From Pseudomonadota bacterium (GTDB lineage Bacteria; Pseudomonadota; Alphaproteobacteria; Rhizobiales; Hyphomicrobiaceae), in assembly GCA_023423275.1 (NCBI GenBank), contig JAFAFW010000046.1:17891-81890 (forward strand): 64,000 nucleotides of DNA, written 5' to 3'. The notes beneath the pieces were generated by a model. That model did not search any database, had not been told where the DNA came from, and saw nothing but the letters and a program-made list of their open reading frames with translations. Below are positions 27,708 to 35,644 of this stretch, piece by piece (position 1 is the stretch's first letter; every line of letters begins with the position of its first letter). Both the position numbers and the translations under genes were made by a program.

Positions 27708-28400
27708 TCACCAACCATCGTCCGGAAATGCCCCGACACGCTCTGCGTAGTCGATGATTGGCAAATGCTTGTCCGAGACGAAGACGTCGAGATCGTAGAG
27801 GGCGCCGATGGGAGCCCCGCGCATATCCTCGCCACCCTGACCGGGACGATATTTGGAGCGCAGGGCGTACATGATGTGGGTCTTGATGGTGGCCCACGCC
27901 TTGCTCTGCTGGATGATGGCGAGAAGGTCGGGTGGGAACGTATAATGGAAGTACCCGTCTTCCTGCTCCTCTTCCTTGTTGGTGCCGAGCAGGTGCACGC
28001 GAAACACCGCCATTTTGCCGGTCTGGGAGTCGCGGGCCCGCACCTTGGCCCATGCACCCATCAGCGTATCGAAGGCCTGCTCAAGCCGGTCATTGCTCTG
28101 GTGGCTGCCGCGCAAGGATGCTTTCAGCACCTTGTGGACGGGCGTTTCGAGGATGTTGTTCCACGCATGAGCGAGGAGCTGGTTGTAAAGAATGGTTTCG
28201 CCGCGATTGAGCGGGGTCAGCTCGATAATATCGACGAGTTCCCGGGGCTTGATGATCTGCCCCATATTGGCAGGATCGAGCGGCTCGCCCGTCACCTTGA
28301 TGTCGGTGGCAAGCAGGTCTCTGGCAGGCCTTGTCTTCTCTTGGTCTTCGAAGTCGCCGGCGAAGGAGCTTATCGTAACAGGGGTCGTCTTTGATCTCAC
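27708..28400 (-). CDS. plasmid-type replication initiator (Rep), C terminus atypical
   Basis: A 230-aa product whose centre (RGETILYNQLLAHAWNNI, then ASLRGSHQSNDRLEQAFDTL, VFRVHLLGT and YTFPPDLLAIIQQ...MYALRSKY) has the pattern of WH1 domains of iteron plasmid initiators. In those proteins SKY is normally followed by a second winged-helix domain of ~100 residues; here only ~40 unrelated residues follow (GALYDLDVFVSD). The protein therefore looks truncated or recombined and may not support replication. GTG at 28400 is a tentative start; the frame stays open through the operator-like repeat and iterons upstream, which should be non-coding. Confidence 0.62.
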   Translation of the reverse strand: MRSKTTPVTISSFAGDFEDQEKTRPARDLLATDIKVTGEPLDPANMGQIIKPRELVDIIELTPLNRGETILYNQLLAHAWNNILETPVHKVLKASLRGSHQSNDRLEQAFDTLMGAWAKVRARDSQTGKMAVFRVHLLGTNKEEEQEDGYFHYTFPPDLLAIIQQSKAWATIKTHIMYALRSKYRPGQGGEDMRGAPIGALYDLDVFVSDKHLPIIDYAERVGAFPDDGW

Positions 28401-28417
28401 GATTATCAGACTGCGGA

Positions 28418-28454
28418 TCGAAAGGTGAGACGTCAAGACATCAATTTCACCTTT
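28418..28454. promoter_or_regulatory. inverted iteron half-sites upstream of rep (likely Rep operator)
   Basis: AAAGGTGAGA at 28418-28427 and TTTCACCTTT at 28445-28454 face each other; the shared arms AAAGGTGA/TCACCTTT are the conserved core of the iterons next to it. In iteron plasmids Rep dimers bind such inverted half-iterons to repress their own promoter. The position, just upstream of the proposed rep start, fits that role. Confidence 0.6.
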
Positions 28455-28475
28455 CCCGAAGGGCTGCGACCGGGC

Positions 28476-28738
28476 GCCCAATCTCTCACCTTTGGAATCC
28501 GACCAACGGCGCGGATTGACTGACGCGACTCCATCAATCGCCCGGTTTCTCACCTTTTGCATCTGGTGATGCGATGCCTATGGATGCGGCGGCCGCCCAA
28601 TGTCTCACCTTTAGCTGTGTGTGAACCGAAGGAATCTCTTGGCTGGAATCCAGTTCGCCCGATTTCTCACCTTTCGATGGCGGCCCAGGCTGCGGAATCC
28701 CTGATGCGGCTCCGGGAACAGCCCAATTTCTCACCTTT
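28476..28738. repeat. five iterons of a plasmid-type replication origin
   Basis: Five direct copies of an 18-bp element with consensus GCCCRATTTCTCACCTTT: 28476-28493, 28540-28557, 28595-28612, 28657-28674 and 28721-28738. TCTCACCTTT is invariant in all five. Start-to-start distances are 64, 55, 62 and 64 bp, wider than usual for iterons, which are normally ~20-22 bp apart. The array lies upstream of the minus-strand Rep gene and is adjacent to the inverted operator copy, so I read it as the remnant origin of a plasmid or replicating ICE. Confidence 0.72.
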
Positions 28739-28763
28739 CAGTCCGCACGCGCCCTGATGGTCA

Positions 28764-29274
28764 TCACGTTACCGATGAAGGTGCCGGTTCCTTGAGAATG
28801 TTGACACCGTCGATCTCGAGCTGCTGGACGAGACCATGGGCACGCAGCACAACGTGCTGGCGCCCGGCTGGATCAATCAGAATGTGCTCCACACCAGGGA
28901 GCTCCGGAAAGAACAGCGTGTCATCATCCGAACGGCGCGCCGGTTCTGCTGAGACTCTCAGGATCGTCTGTCCTGCCGGCGGCATCCAGATGTGTCGGGA
29001 CTCAAGGGCCGTCAGAGACGGCTCAACGAAAGGAGCGGAGCGCCCACGCTTCAGCACGAGGCGATGGCTCGTGCATCCGCGTGAGAAGCGCTCCGCTCTC
29101 CAATCGAGTGGCAACTTGATTGCGCTTAAGGTGCTCGCGTGCCTCGTCCTGATAGGCGGGGTCCCGGCGCAGGCCTTCCCAGGCCCAATCACGCGATGTC
29201 AGCGCGCGCGTGTAATCATAGGCTTCCAGAATAGGCGGCCATGGCGGGCCGACGTAATGCCGTACGCGATACAT
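28764..29274 (-). CDS. DUF6499/DUF2285 protein split by a +1 frameshift (FseA-like)
   Basis: Two overlapping frames together give one 169-aa protein. Frame A (29274-29023) begins MYRVRHYVGPPWPP and contains YDYTRALTSRDWAWEGLRRD (DUF6499-type) before ending WALRSFR and TGA. Frame B continues from 29027 with VEPSLTALESRHIWMPPAGQ and LRVSAEP, the DUF2285 start. The switch falls at TTT-C (29031-29028), the same kind of Phe-codon +1 slip described for FseA, the excision activator of the Mesorhizobium symbiosis ICE. GGAGG (29287-29283) lies 8 nt before the ATG at 29274. The DUF2285 part ends early, just before the iterons, so the gene may be a decayed relative rather than functional. Confidence 0.6.
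29023..29034 (-). promoter_or_regulatory. candidate +1 programmed ribosomal frameshift site
   Basis: On the minus strand the codons are TCC TTT CGT TGA. Slipping of tRNA-Phe from TTT to the overlapping TTC moves translation into GTT GAG CCG, which joins the two halves of the DUF6499/DUF2285 protein without losing a residue. The zero-frame stop is two codons after the slip. A simple insertion mutation would look the same. Confidence 0.5.
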
Positions 29275-29390
29275 TGGCATTTCCTCCTCTGAGCACATTG
29301 TTGGCGGTTGTCGATGGCTTCCTTTTTCGTTGGTGATCGAGATGGAAGTTTGAAAGGCTACTTCGCGAGCTCCGCGATCCGCGCGAATGC

Positions 29391-29640
29391 GGTTGTGAAG
29401 CAATCAAGGGCGACGCAGCCGCCCGGCACGCAGGTCGAGAACAGAACGGTTTGGCCAAGCGGCTTGTCGTCGAACGCGAACCGGCCGAGAGTGCCAGACC
29501 GAACGGGAGCATGAGTCGAGCAGCGAAATATCGGCAATGCTGTAGTCAGCACCTATCACCCAGTCGCGGCCCGCGAACCGTCCGTCGAGTTCAGATCGAG
29601 TCAGCCGGCGTATTGGCAGGAAAGTCCTTTCTCGGGATCA
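29391..29640 (-). pseudogene. degenerate gene fragments (GST-like and IalB-like)
   Basis: No intact gene is present between 29275 and 29745. On the minus strand, about 29640-29520, the frame reads LDGRFAGRDWVIGADYSIAD, resembling the C-terminal helix motif of glutathione S-transferases (RDWIAG.YSIAD). In another frame, 29552-29391, FAFDDKPLGQTVLFSTCVPGG resembles the end of invasion-associated locus B proteins (TCVP.GC). Neither has a start or complete domain. I take them as scrambled remnants at the right side of the island; both matches are short and from memory. Confidence 0.35.
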
Positions 29641-29701
29641 AACACATTATGCCCAGGGGACGAATTTCTGTATCCTTTCTCATTTAGCTTTTGAAAAGGA
29701 T

Positions 29702-29739
29702 TGGCCGGCCGCAGTCGTGGCTTGGGCTGCGGCCGGCCA
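29702..29739 (-). terminator. strong hairpin after the NDH-2-like gene
   Basis: TGGCCGGCCGCAG (29702-29714) and CTGCGGCCGGCCA (29727-29739) form a perfect 13-bp stem with a 12-nt loop, 6 nt beyond the stop of the minus-strand gene. Reading the minus strand it is followed by ATCCTTTTC, a short T-rich run, so it is a plausible intrinsic terminator. Confidence 0.65.
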
Positions 29740-29745
29740 GGGGGC

Positions 29746-30951
29746 TCAAGCGTCTACCGCAATCCCTGGTCGCGCCGCGGCTAGGGCCGCCGCCCGTTCA
29801 GCCTTGGGTGGGTAGATCAAAACCGAGTTGATCTGCTGCTTGAGCTTCTTTGCCTCAGGGCCATGCACGATGACTTTCCGGTCCCAGCCTTCGCAGAAGG
29901 CGGCGCCCCAGGGGCCGAGATCGAGGCAGGTGACATAACGCTCTTGCGTGTAGGGCATTGTCGGCTGATCGAGCAGGTCGGCGGCGGCATTATGGCCAGC
30001 GAACCGGCCCAGCGGCATGGCATGCTGGCAAGACATGAGCGTTTGGTTGCCGAGATCGTCGGTTGCTGCACATGCGGCGTCGCCCGTGGCGAAGATCGCC
30101 GGATTTCCGGGAACACGAAGGTCCCGCTCAACCATCAGCCGGCCAAGCGCATCGCGCGGTGCGTCGATCTGCTCGGTGAGCGGTGTTGCGCGCAGGCCAC
30201 CTGTCCAAATGACCGTCGCACTCGGGATACGGGTGCCGTCGTCGAGCGTGACGCAGGTCGCGTCCACCGAAGTCACCGCCTTACCCAAGACCAGCTCGAC
30301 GCCAAGCGATCTCAAGGCCTCTTCGATAACCAGCCGGGGGCCGGGGCCGAGATCCGGGCCGATCACATTGGCGCGCTCGACGACAACGACGCGGACCTTG
30401 TCGCTGTCGCCAAGCACGGATCGCATCCGGTGCGGCAACTCGGCCGCGGTCTCGATTCCTGTAAAGCCGCCGCCCGCGATAACAACGGTGTCACGCTCTG
30501 GCGAGCTGGGCCGTGACGCGAGCTGACTAACGTGTTGCCACAGCTCATCGGCTTCGTCGCGCTGATCGACGCTGAAAGCGTGTTCAGAAAGACCGGGGAT
30601 CGGTGGATGAACGACACGACTTCCCGCAGCGAGGATGAGGCGATCATAGCGCAGCGTTAGGATCTTGCTGTCTGTCTGTTCGACAGAAATTGTGGGTTCT
30701 GTGCTGCTGATCGTGCGGACGAAACCCTCGACGAACCGCACCCCGCTCACCTCGAAGAGTTCTTCGAGCGGCGCACCCATATGGAGAGGATCATCTTCAT
30801 ATAGACGGGGGCGTACATTCAGGATGGCCTCAGGCGCGACGACGATGATCTCGAGATCGGATTCCGCAGTCACGGAATCGCGAAGGCGAGCCGCGGCCAG
30901 CGCGGAATACATTCCGGCAAAGCCTGCGCCGATGATGACGATCTTCTTCAT
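29746..30951 (-). CDS. NDH-2-like NAD(P)/FAD-dependent oxidoreductase
   Basis: A 401-aa flavoprotein with an N-terminal FAD-binding motif GAGFAGMYSALAA (residues 8-20), a second dinucleotide motif GGGFTGIETAAEL (about 160-172) and the late FAD motif IFATGDAACA. This is the pattern of type II NADH dehydrogenases and related single-subunit quinone or ferredoxin reductases. No obvious C-terminal membrane anchor is seen, so the acceptor is uncertain. It lies 82 nt after an Rrf2 gene on the same strand, suggesting joint expression under that regulator. A strong hairpin follows the gene. Confidence 0.85.
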   Translation of the reverse strand: MKKIVIIGAGFAGMYSALAAARLRDSVTAESDLEIIVVAPEAILNVRPRLYEDDPLHMGAPLEELFEVSGVRFVEGFVRTISSTEPTISVEQTDSKILTLRYDRLILAAGSRVVHPPIPGLSEHAFSVDQRDEADELWQHVSQLASRPSSPERDTVVIAGGGFTGIETAAELPHRMRSVLGDSDKVRVVVVERANVIGPDLGPGPRLVIEEALRSLGVELVLGKAVTSVDATCVTLDDGTRIPSATVIWTGGLRATPLTEQIDAPRDALGRLMVERDLRVPGNPAIFATGDAACAATDDLGNQTLMSCQHAMPLGRFAGHNAAADLLDQPTMPYTQERYVTCLDLGPWGAAFCEGWDRKVIVHGPEAKKLKQQINSVLIYPPKAERAAALAAARPGIAVDA

Positions 30952-31033
30952 ATCTTCTCCTTTCGCATGATGTAGACACAGCTCTCCCGTGGCGGCCCGT
31001 GGGTCCGCTTCGGCTTTGTCGCTCTGTCGTCCG

Positions 31034-31666
31034 TTATTCCTGGCGCGACTTCTGACGCGCCTGCTTCACCGCCGCGACGCGCGCAGCACGACGTGAATTG
31101 CTACGATCCTCGATCCATGAAGCTGCCAACGGGTCGAATTCTGGTGGTCGCGCCACACCGCGCGCGAGCTTGGCGAGACTGGTTCGAGCCAACTCGGCAC
31201 GCATTCGATTCTCCGCGCGCAGCATGAGGCTGTGGATCCCGCACAGGCCTGCACTGGACCAGTCGGGAGGCGTACCGCCGAAAAGGACGCATCCCCTGCG
31301 GATTTCCTTGCAGTCGAACAGCCGTCGGCCGCCCTCGATTGCGTCGACCACGTCCAAGACTGAGATCTCGTCCGGAGACCGCGCCAAGGCGTAGCCGCCC
31401 ATGATTCCATCCATGGAACTGACGATGCCGGCTTTCTCCAGGCGCGGCATGATCTTAGCCATCGTTGCCATAGGCACGCCTTGAAGCTCCGCAAGGTTGC
31501 GGCTGCTGGCGCGTTCGACGCCCTCGCCTACCAACCACAGGATACAGTGGAGCCCATATTCGATCGATGCGCCATACAGGCTGGTGCCCGCGCGTCCCTG
31601 CTCCACCGAACTACTGTCCGACGGCGGGGCTCGGGCGGCTGAGGAAGGGGCAAATTCGTTTGTCAT
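31034..31666 (-). CDS. Rrf2-family Fe-S transcriptional regulator (copy A)
   Basis: A 210-aa regulator with an N-terminal winged helix (YGASIEYGLHCILWL, then SRNLAELQGVPMATMAKIMP and GGYALAR wing) and three Cys in the Rrf2 cluster region (FDCKEIRRGCVLF ... GLCGIH). Rrf2 proteins such as IscR, NsrR and RirA sense redox, NO or iron through an Fe-S cluster. The ATG at 31666 follows GAGGTCGAG; the frame extends upstream without family similarity. It is closely similar to the second Rrf2 gene at 33.6 kb and precedes the NDH-2-like gene. A C-terminal basic tail of ~35 residues is unusual. Confidence 0.85.
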   Translation of the reverse strand: MTNEFAPSSAARAPPSDSSSVEQGRAGTSLYGASIEYGLHCILWLVGEGVERASSRNLAELQGVPMATMAKIMPRLEKAGIVSSMDGIMGGYALARSPDEISVLDVVDAIEGGRRLFDCKEIRRGCVLFGGTPPDWSSAGLCGIHSLMLRAENRMRAELARTSLAKLARGVARPPEFDPLAASWIEDRSNSRRAARVAAVKQARQKSRQE

Positions 31667-31976
31667 AACTCGACCTCTACTGGTCCGAGTTAGAAATCGA
31701 TAGGACCAGAAACGTTCGGAATGGCTAGGCCAAAGGAAAGCCGACGCCGGCAGCGGAGGCGATTCCGCAAGATCATCGCGTCCCTTGAGCTTGAAAGGCG
31801 CCGGAGAGAAAACCAAGCGCGGCGGCTAGGTGAAAGGCTGCGAATAGGACCGGACGTCTCATATTGGGGATCTCCATCCCTCGGTGCGGGACACAATTGT
31901 GCCGATAAGAGGAGGATATTCCCGTGCCACACCATGGACGGAGGCCCAAAAAGTCATTTTCGGCCTATACTAAATC
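31667..31976. other. intergenic region upstream of Rrf2 copy A, with inverted repeat
   Basis: No gene is evident. CTGGTCC (31680-31686) and GGACCAG (31703-31709) form a perfect 7-bp inverted repeat 14 nt before the Rrf2 start and could be its autoregulatory operator. A plus-strand Arg-rich frame from 31721 runs into the MocR gene on the opposite strand and has no recognisable domain, so I do not call it. Confidence 0.45.
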
Positions 31977-33476
31977 TCAGCGGGAACCTGCTCGCCGGTT
32001 GGCACCAATAAGACAGGTATCGGGCGACGGCTTTGTCGCACCGGCATTGCCTTCCGGCAGATCGCCGACCATCTCGAGCAATCGGCTGCAATCCTGATTG
32101 ATTTTCCGCTCGAGCACGTTGGCAACCGCGAGAAGCAGGCCCGAGCGGGACCGCGTTGCGGCAGCAAACCACGGGGACAATGGTGCGGGTCCGAGACCGG
32201 CGGCCCGAGCTTCCACCACCAATCTTTGGTCATCGAAGCCATTGGGTAGAGGCAGAAGTACGGACAATCCTGCTGGCACCGCAGTATCGATGCCGTGCTT
32301 CGCGAGCGTCTCAAGAAGGCATCGTCTTCGGTGCGCGTAGAGCCGACGCATTCGGCGCAGATGCCGCAGGTAGTGGCCCTCGCGCAGAAATTCCGCGAGC
32401 GCCACCTGAAGAGCGACGTTCGGTGGCGCGCCGAGCCAGGTTGCGACATCGATTAAACGACGCGCGAGAGGCAGCGGCGCGACGAGAAATCCGATGCCCA
32501 CCATTGGGCTGATGGTTTTGCTGAACGTACCAATGTGAATGACCCGATCGGCGCCAGAACCAGAAGCCAGCGCGTTCGGAGCCCGGCCCGATAGATGAAG
32601 TTCGGCCAGATAGTCATCCTCGATGATCCAGGCTTTGGATTCAGTCGCCCATTGAAGGAGCTCGGACCGGCGATGCTCTGCCAACGTCGCTCCGCTCGGA
32701 GCCTGCTGTCCAGGCGTGACGACGGTCAGCGCCGCTCGCGGCGCTAATCTCAAACCGTGTCCAACATCCAGTCCGTCATTGTCCACCGGGACTGCGATGG
32801 GATGTATGCCCGAAAGCTCCAGCGCAAGTCGCGTAACGGGATAGCCGGGGTCTTCCACCCAGGCCTGCCGACCCATCGCACCTATCGCGCGGAGCGTGAT
32901 CGCCAATCCTCCTCGAAATCCCGTCGTTACGATGATTTGCTCCGGTGAGCATTCGATCCCTCGTGCAATGGCGACATGCGAGGCGAGTGCTGATCTGAGC
33001 TCGGCCAGCCCGCGTGAATCGGAATAGCCGGTACGTAGCGACGTAGCTTGCACAGCTCGTCGATGCAGCCGAGCCCAAAGCGTGGCTGGGAAAGCGTCGT
33101 GAGCCGGCACTCCCATTTGGAAGACGAGGGTCTGTTCGGAACGGTGATGGAAATCCCCCTCCGGAAGCAAGCTTGCCGCCTCCGATGTGGTGGGTACAAT
33201 TTGCGCCGGCAACGGATCGACGACGCGCGTTCCTGCTGAACCTGCGGTGATGAGAAAACCTCGATCGATCAGCTTCTCGTAGGCCGCTCTCACAGTTCCG
33301 CGTGCGACGCCGAGTTGAGCAGCGAGATCGCGCCAGGAAGGTAGCCGCCCCCCAGCCGGGAGTGAGCCTTCAGCGATTGCAACTTCGATGTGGCGCGCAA
33401 TCTGATCGACGAGCGTCACTGGGCCGACACTATCAAGCGTCAACTCGTCGATCTTCCAGGACGTTAGATGCTCCAT
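31977..33476 (-). CDS. MocR-type (GntR + aminotransferase fold) transcriptional regulator
   Basis: A 499-aa protein with an N-terminal GntR winged helix (GGRLPSWRDLAAQLGVARGT, then VRAAYEKLIDRGFL) joined to a type I aminotransferase domain (GYSDSRGLAELRSALASH, IIVTTGFRGGL). The PLP-lysine motif is TFSKTISP. MocR proteins (PdxR, GabR, TauR and others) sense PLP adducts and control vitamin B6 or amino-acid genes. No divergent target gene lies beside it; both neighbours are Rrf2 genes, so the target is unknown. Confidence 0.9.
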   Translation of the reverse strand: MEHLTSWKIDELTLDSVGPVTLVDQIARHIEVAIAEGSLPAGGRLPSWRDLAAQLGVARGTVRAAYEKLIDRGFLITAGSAGTRVVDPLPAQIVPTTSEAASLLPEGDFHHRSEQTLVFQMGVPAHDAFPATLWARLHRRAVQATSLRTGYSDSRGLAELRSALASHVAIARGIECSPEQIIVTTGFRGGLAITLRAIGAMGRQAWVEDPGYPVTRLALELSGIHPIAVPVDNDGLDVGHGLRLAPRAALTVVTPGQQAPSGATLAEHRRSELLQWATESKAWIIEDDYLAELHLSGRAPNALASGSGADRVIHIGTFSKTISPMVGIGFLVAPLPLARRLIDVATWLGAPPNVALQVALAEFLREGHYLRHLRRMRRLYAHRRRCLLETLAKHGIDTAVPAGLSVLLPLPNGFDDQRLVVEARAAGLGPAPLSPWFAAATRSRSGLLLAVANVLERKINQDCSRLLEMVGDLPEGNAGATKPSPDTCLIGANRRAGSR

Positions 33477-33598
33477 GAGCTTACCTGCGCGTCGGAAGAC
33501 GGAAGTCAGGGTGCCAGCCCAAATCGATCAGCGCCTTCTCGATCGACATGCTCTCCTCAGCTAAAAGCTGACCTCTCAATGACTGTTGTCAGGGGCCA

Positions 33599-34168
33599 CT
33601 ATTCGGTTTCCACGTCGCCGCGAGAGACGTAGCGAGACCGCATTCCTGTGATGCGCGCGTTCTCGCGCGCCGTCTGCCGGTCGGCGAACCAATCCCGCAC
33701 CTGACCGGAGAAACCTTGAGGCATGCCCTTCTTGAGGACGCCAGCCGCAAGGGAGGCGAGGCTGGTCTTCGCCAACTCCTCGCGCAGAATTTTCTCGGCT
33801 CGCAGCATCACTGCGTGAATACCGCAGACGCCCTGGGTCGACCACTTGGGCGGCGTGCCTTCGAAGAGAGCGCAGCGTCCTCTGATTTCCTGGCAATCGA
33901 ACAGCGGCTTCCGCCCCTCCACCGCATCCACGACGTCGAGGACAGTGATTTTTTCGGCAGGCCGAGCGAGGCGGTAGCCGCCGCGTATCCCGCCGGTGGC
34001 CTCAACGATCCCGGCCTTCTCCAGCTTCGGGAAGATCTTCTTCAGGAAGGTCGGCGAGATCCCCTGGATCTCCGCAAGATCACGACTGCTCGGCGGTTGC
34101 TCGAGCGGGGCAGCGATCCAGAGGAGACAGTGCAAGGCGTACTCGACGCCGGTTCCGATATAGGGCAT
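33599..34168 (-). CDS. Rrf2-family Fe-S transcriptional regulator (copy B)
   Basis: A 189-aa Rrf2 protein. The winged helix reads GTGVEYALHCLLWIAAP and SRDLAEIQGISPTFLKKIFP; the cluster region is FDCQEIRGRCALF ... GVCGIH, with the same three-Cys spacing as copy A at 31.0 kb. The ATG at 34168 aligns with the normal family start; a longer frame reaches 34267. There is no strong Shine-Dalgarno. A palindrome, ACTATAATAGT (34176-34186), lies 7 bp upstream of the start and overlaps the expected promoter. Confidence 0.85.
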   Translation of the reverse strand: MPYIGTGVEYALHCLLWIAAPLEQPPSSRDLAEIQGISPTFLKKIFPKLEKAGIVEATGGIRGGYRLARPAEKITVLDVVDAVEGRKPLFDCQEIRGRCALFEGTPPKWSTQGVCGIHAVMLRAEKILREELAKTSLASLAAGVLKKGMPQGFSGQVRDWFADRQTARENARITGMRSRYVSRGDVETE

Positions 34169-34175
34169 AACAGTT

Positions 34176-34186
34176 ACTATAATAGT
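34176..34186. promoter_or_regulatory. 11-bp palindrome at the Rrf2 copy B promoter
   Basis: ACTAT-A-ATAGT is a perfect AT-rich palindrome just upstream of the start, inside a longer imperfect repeat bounded by AAC and GTT. It may be the autoregulatory site or the -10 region of this gene. Confidence 0.35.
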
Positions 34187-34235
34187 CCCCGTTATGCTTC
34201 GCAAGCGCAGGGGAACCCTTATGGCATGTCGACAA

Positions 34236-34493
34236 TCAACGTACGCGGCCCGACAGGCAGGCGGCAAGCCGGTGGGTCGTCATCCAGAACCCGCTTGCGC
34301 CGGCAATGACCGTGGAGGCACGAGCCTGCGTGGCGAAGCGACCTTCGATCATCTCGAACAGCGCCAGCCGTTCCGCTGCCGGCACCGCACGGATCAGTCC
34401 GGGCAGCAGCACGAGTGTCACCATCGACACGCCGCCAATCCAGTGCACGATAGCCAGCACGTGCAGCGTCCGAGCGATGGTGAGATCGTCCAT
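34236..34493 (-). pseudogene. truncated CopD/DUF2269-like membrane protein
   Basis: The 85-aa product starts with a membrane helix, TLHVLAIVHWIGGVSMVTL, then the conserved ERLALFEMIEGRFATQAR segment and the beginning of a second helix (GASGFWM). Related proteins are about 150-160 aa with four helices. Here the frame leaves the family after FWM and stops after ~15 unrelated residues, so the last two helices are missing. It lies 78 nt after the 5-formyl-THF cyclo-ligase gene and may once have ended that operon. The His in LHVL and HW could bind haem or metal in the intact family. Confidence 0.55.
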
Positions 34494-34571
34494 GATCACG
34501 CCATCCTCAATGGTGCAGCCGTGGAGAGGAAAAAGCGCGCGCGTTGCCACAGGGCTGGTGAGGCTGGCGAC

Positions 34572-35156
34572 TCATGCGCCGTCCTTGCCCGCGGCGTAGA
34601 CCGCGGCCTCGGTGACGATCACGTCCATCGCGATGTCATGGGCCTGCGGGACATAGCCCTCGACACGGCCTGCCTCCAGCCCGACGCCGATGGCCAGCGG
34701 TTTGGGTTCCATGGCAGCAAGCGTGCGATCGAAGTAGCCGCCGCCGTATCCGAGACGATAGAGCCCCGAGATGCCCACCAATGGTGCGATGACCACGTCG
34801 GGAATAGCGAGTTCGCGCCGTTCCGGCACCATGATGCCCCAGAACCCGCGCATCATCGGATCGCCAGGCCGCCACGTCCAATACTCGAGCGGCGCCTGCT
34901 CCCGAACCACGACGGGCAGCGCCAGCCCGCACTTCTTGCGCGCGCTGATCCCGGCCGCCCATGTCCTGAGATCGAACTCCCCCTGGATGGGCCAGTAGAG
35001 GCCAAGCGTCCGACAGGGTCGGCGCTCAAGCACGGTGTCGAGATTGCGTGCGATCGCCGCCGTCAGGAAAGCGCGGTCCACGGAGGACATGCCTTGCCGT
35101 TCGCGCTTCAGGCGCGCGCGTTCCCGGACACGCCAGGCCCTGACCTCCGCGTCCAT
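34572..35156 (-). CDS. 5-formyltetrahydrofolate cyclo-ligase
   Basis: A 194-aa enzyme that uses ATP to convert 5-formyl-THF into 5,10-methenyl-THF in the cytoplasm. Visible family features are an N-terminal basic helix (RERARLKRERQG), the YWPIQGEFD region, VIAPLVGIS and the phosphate-binding GYGGGYFDRTLA near residue 140. The ATG at 35156 overlaps the haemoglobin stop codon by one base; a GTG 3 nt upstream is possible. Its presence in a nitrosative-stress operon is unusual. Confidence 0.88.
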   Translation of the reverse strand: MDAEVRAWRVRERARLKRERQGMSSVDRAFLTAAIARNLDTVLERRPCRTLGLYWPIQGEFDLRTWAAGISARKKCGLALPVVVREQAPLEYWTWRPGDPMMRGFWGIMVPERRELAIPDVVIAPLVGISGLYRLGYGGGYFDRTLAAMEPKPLAIGVGLEAGRVEGYVPQAHDIAMDVIVTEAAVYAAGKDGA

Positions 35157-35614
35157 CACGTCTCCGTGCCGGCTGTCGTGACGGGCGATCTGCGCCGCAT
35201 GGGCGGCACGACGGCGTCGCCGCGGTGGAGGGCGATGCCGAGCTGGAGCGAGTCCGCGATGCGGTTGGCACGATCGATGAAGACCTGCGCCGCATCAGGC
35301 GGGCAGATTCTGATCGCCGTAGCCTGGAACAGCGCGAGCCAGCGCTCGAAATGCACGGTCGCAATGTCGGGCAGCTCTGCGTGCGCCTTCATCGGCGTCC
35401 CCTTATAGCGGCCGGTCATCAGCGTCACCGAGGACCAGAACGCGCACAGCTTGTCGAGATGGGCGGGCCAGTCCTCGATGCGCGCGTTGAAGATCGGGCC
35501 GATCAACGGATCGCGACGCACGCGCGCATAGAATGTGTGCACCAGGTTGCGGATCATCTCTTCGGTGATGCCAACCTCGACGCCTGGAGCCTTGGGATGC
35601 GGATCACGCGCCAT
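35156..35614 (-). CDS. group III truncated haemoglobin
   Basis: A 152-aa globin. It has FYARVRRDPLIGPIFNARIE and DWPAHLDKLCAFWSSV, followed by the proximal-His segment HFERWLALF; this pattern is specific to group III truncated haemoglobins. These bind O2 and NO and are linked to NO or microaerobic metabolism. It lies in the operon facing the NsrR-like gene, 30 nt after the upstream membrane protein, which supports an NO-related role. The C-terminal ~25 residues are disordered and basic. Confidence 0.9.
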   Translation of the reverse strand: MARDPHPKAPGVEVGITEEMIRNLVHTFYARVRRDPLIGPIFNARIEDWPAHLDKLCAFWSSVTLMTGRYKGTPMKAHAELPDIATVHFERWLALFQATAIRICPPDAAQVFIDRANRIADSLQLGIALHRGDAVVPPMRRRSPVTTAGTET

Positions 35615-35644
35615 TGGAATCCATCCTGGATACGTGGAAACATT

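Noticed and set aside
28476..28738. CRISPR-like array
   Set aside because: Repeats are only 18 bp, vary at several positions, have unequal spacing and sit before a Rep gene with an inverted operator copy; iterons explain them better. No cas genes are present.
31721..32011. Plus-strand Arg-rich 96-codon frame
   Set aside because: It overlaps the end of the MocR gene on the other strand and has no known motif; likely chance.
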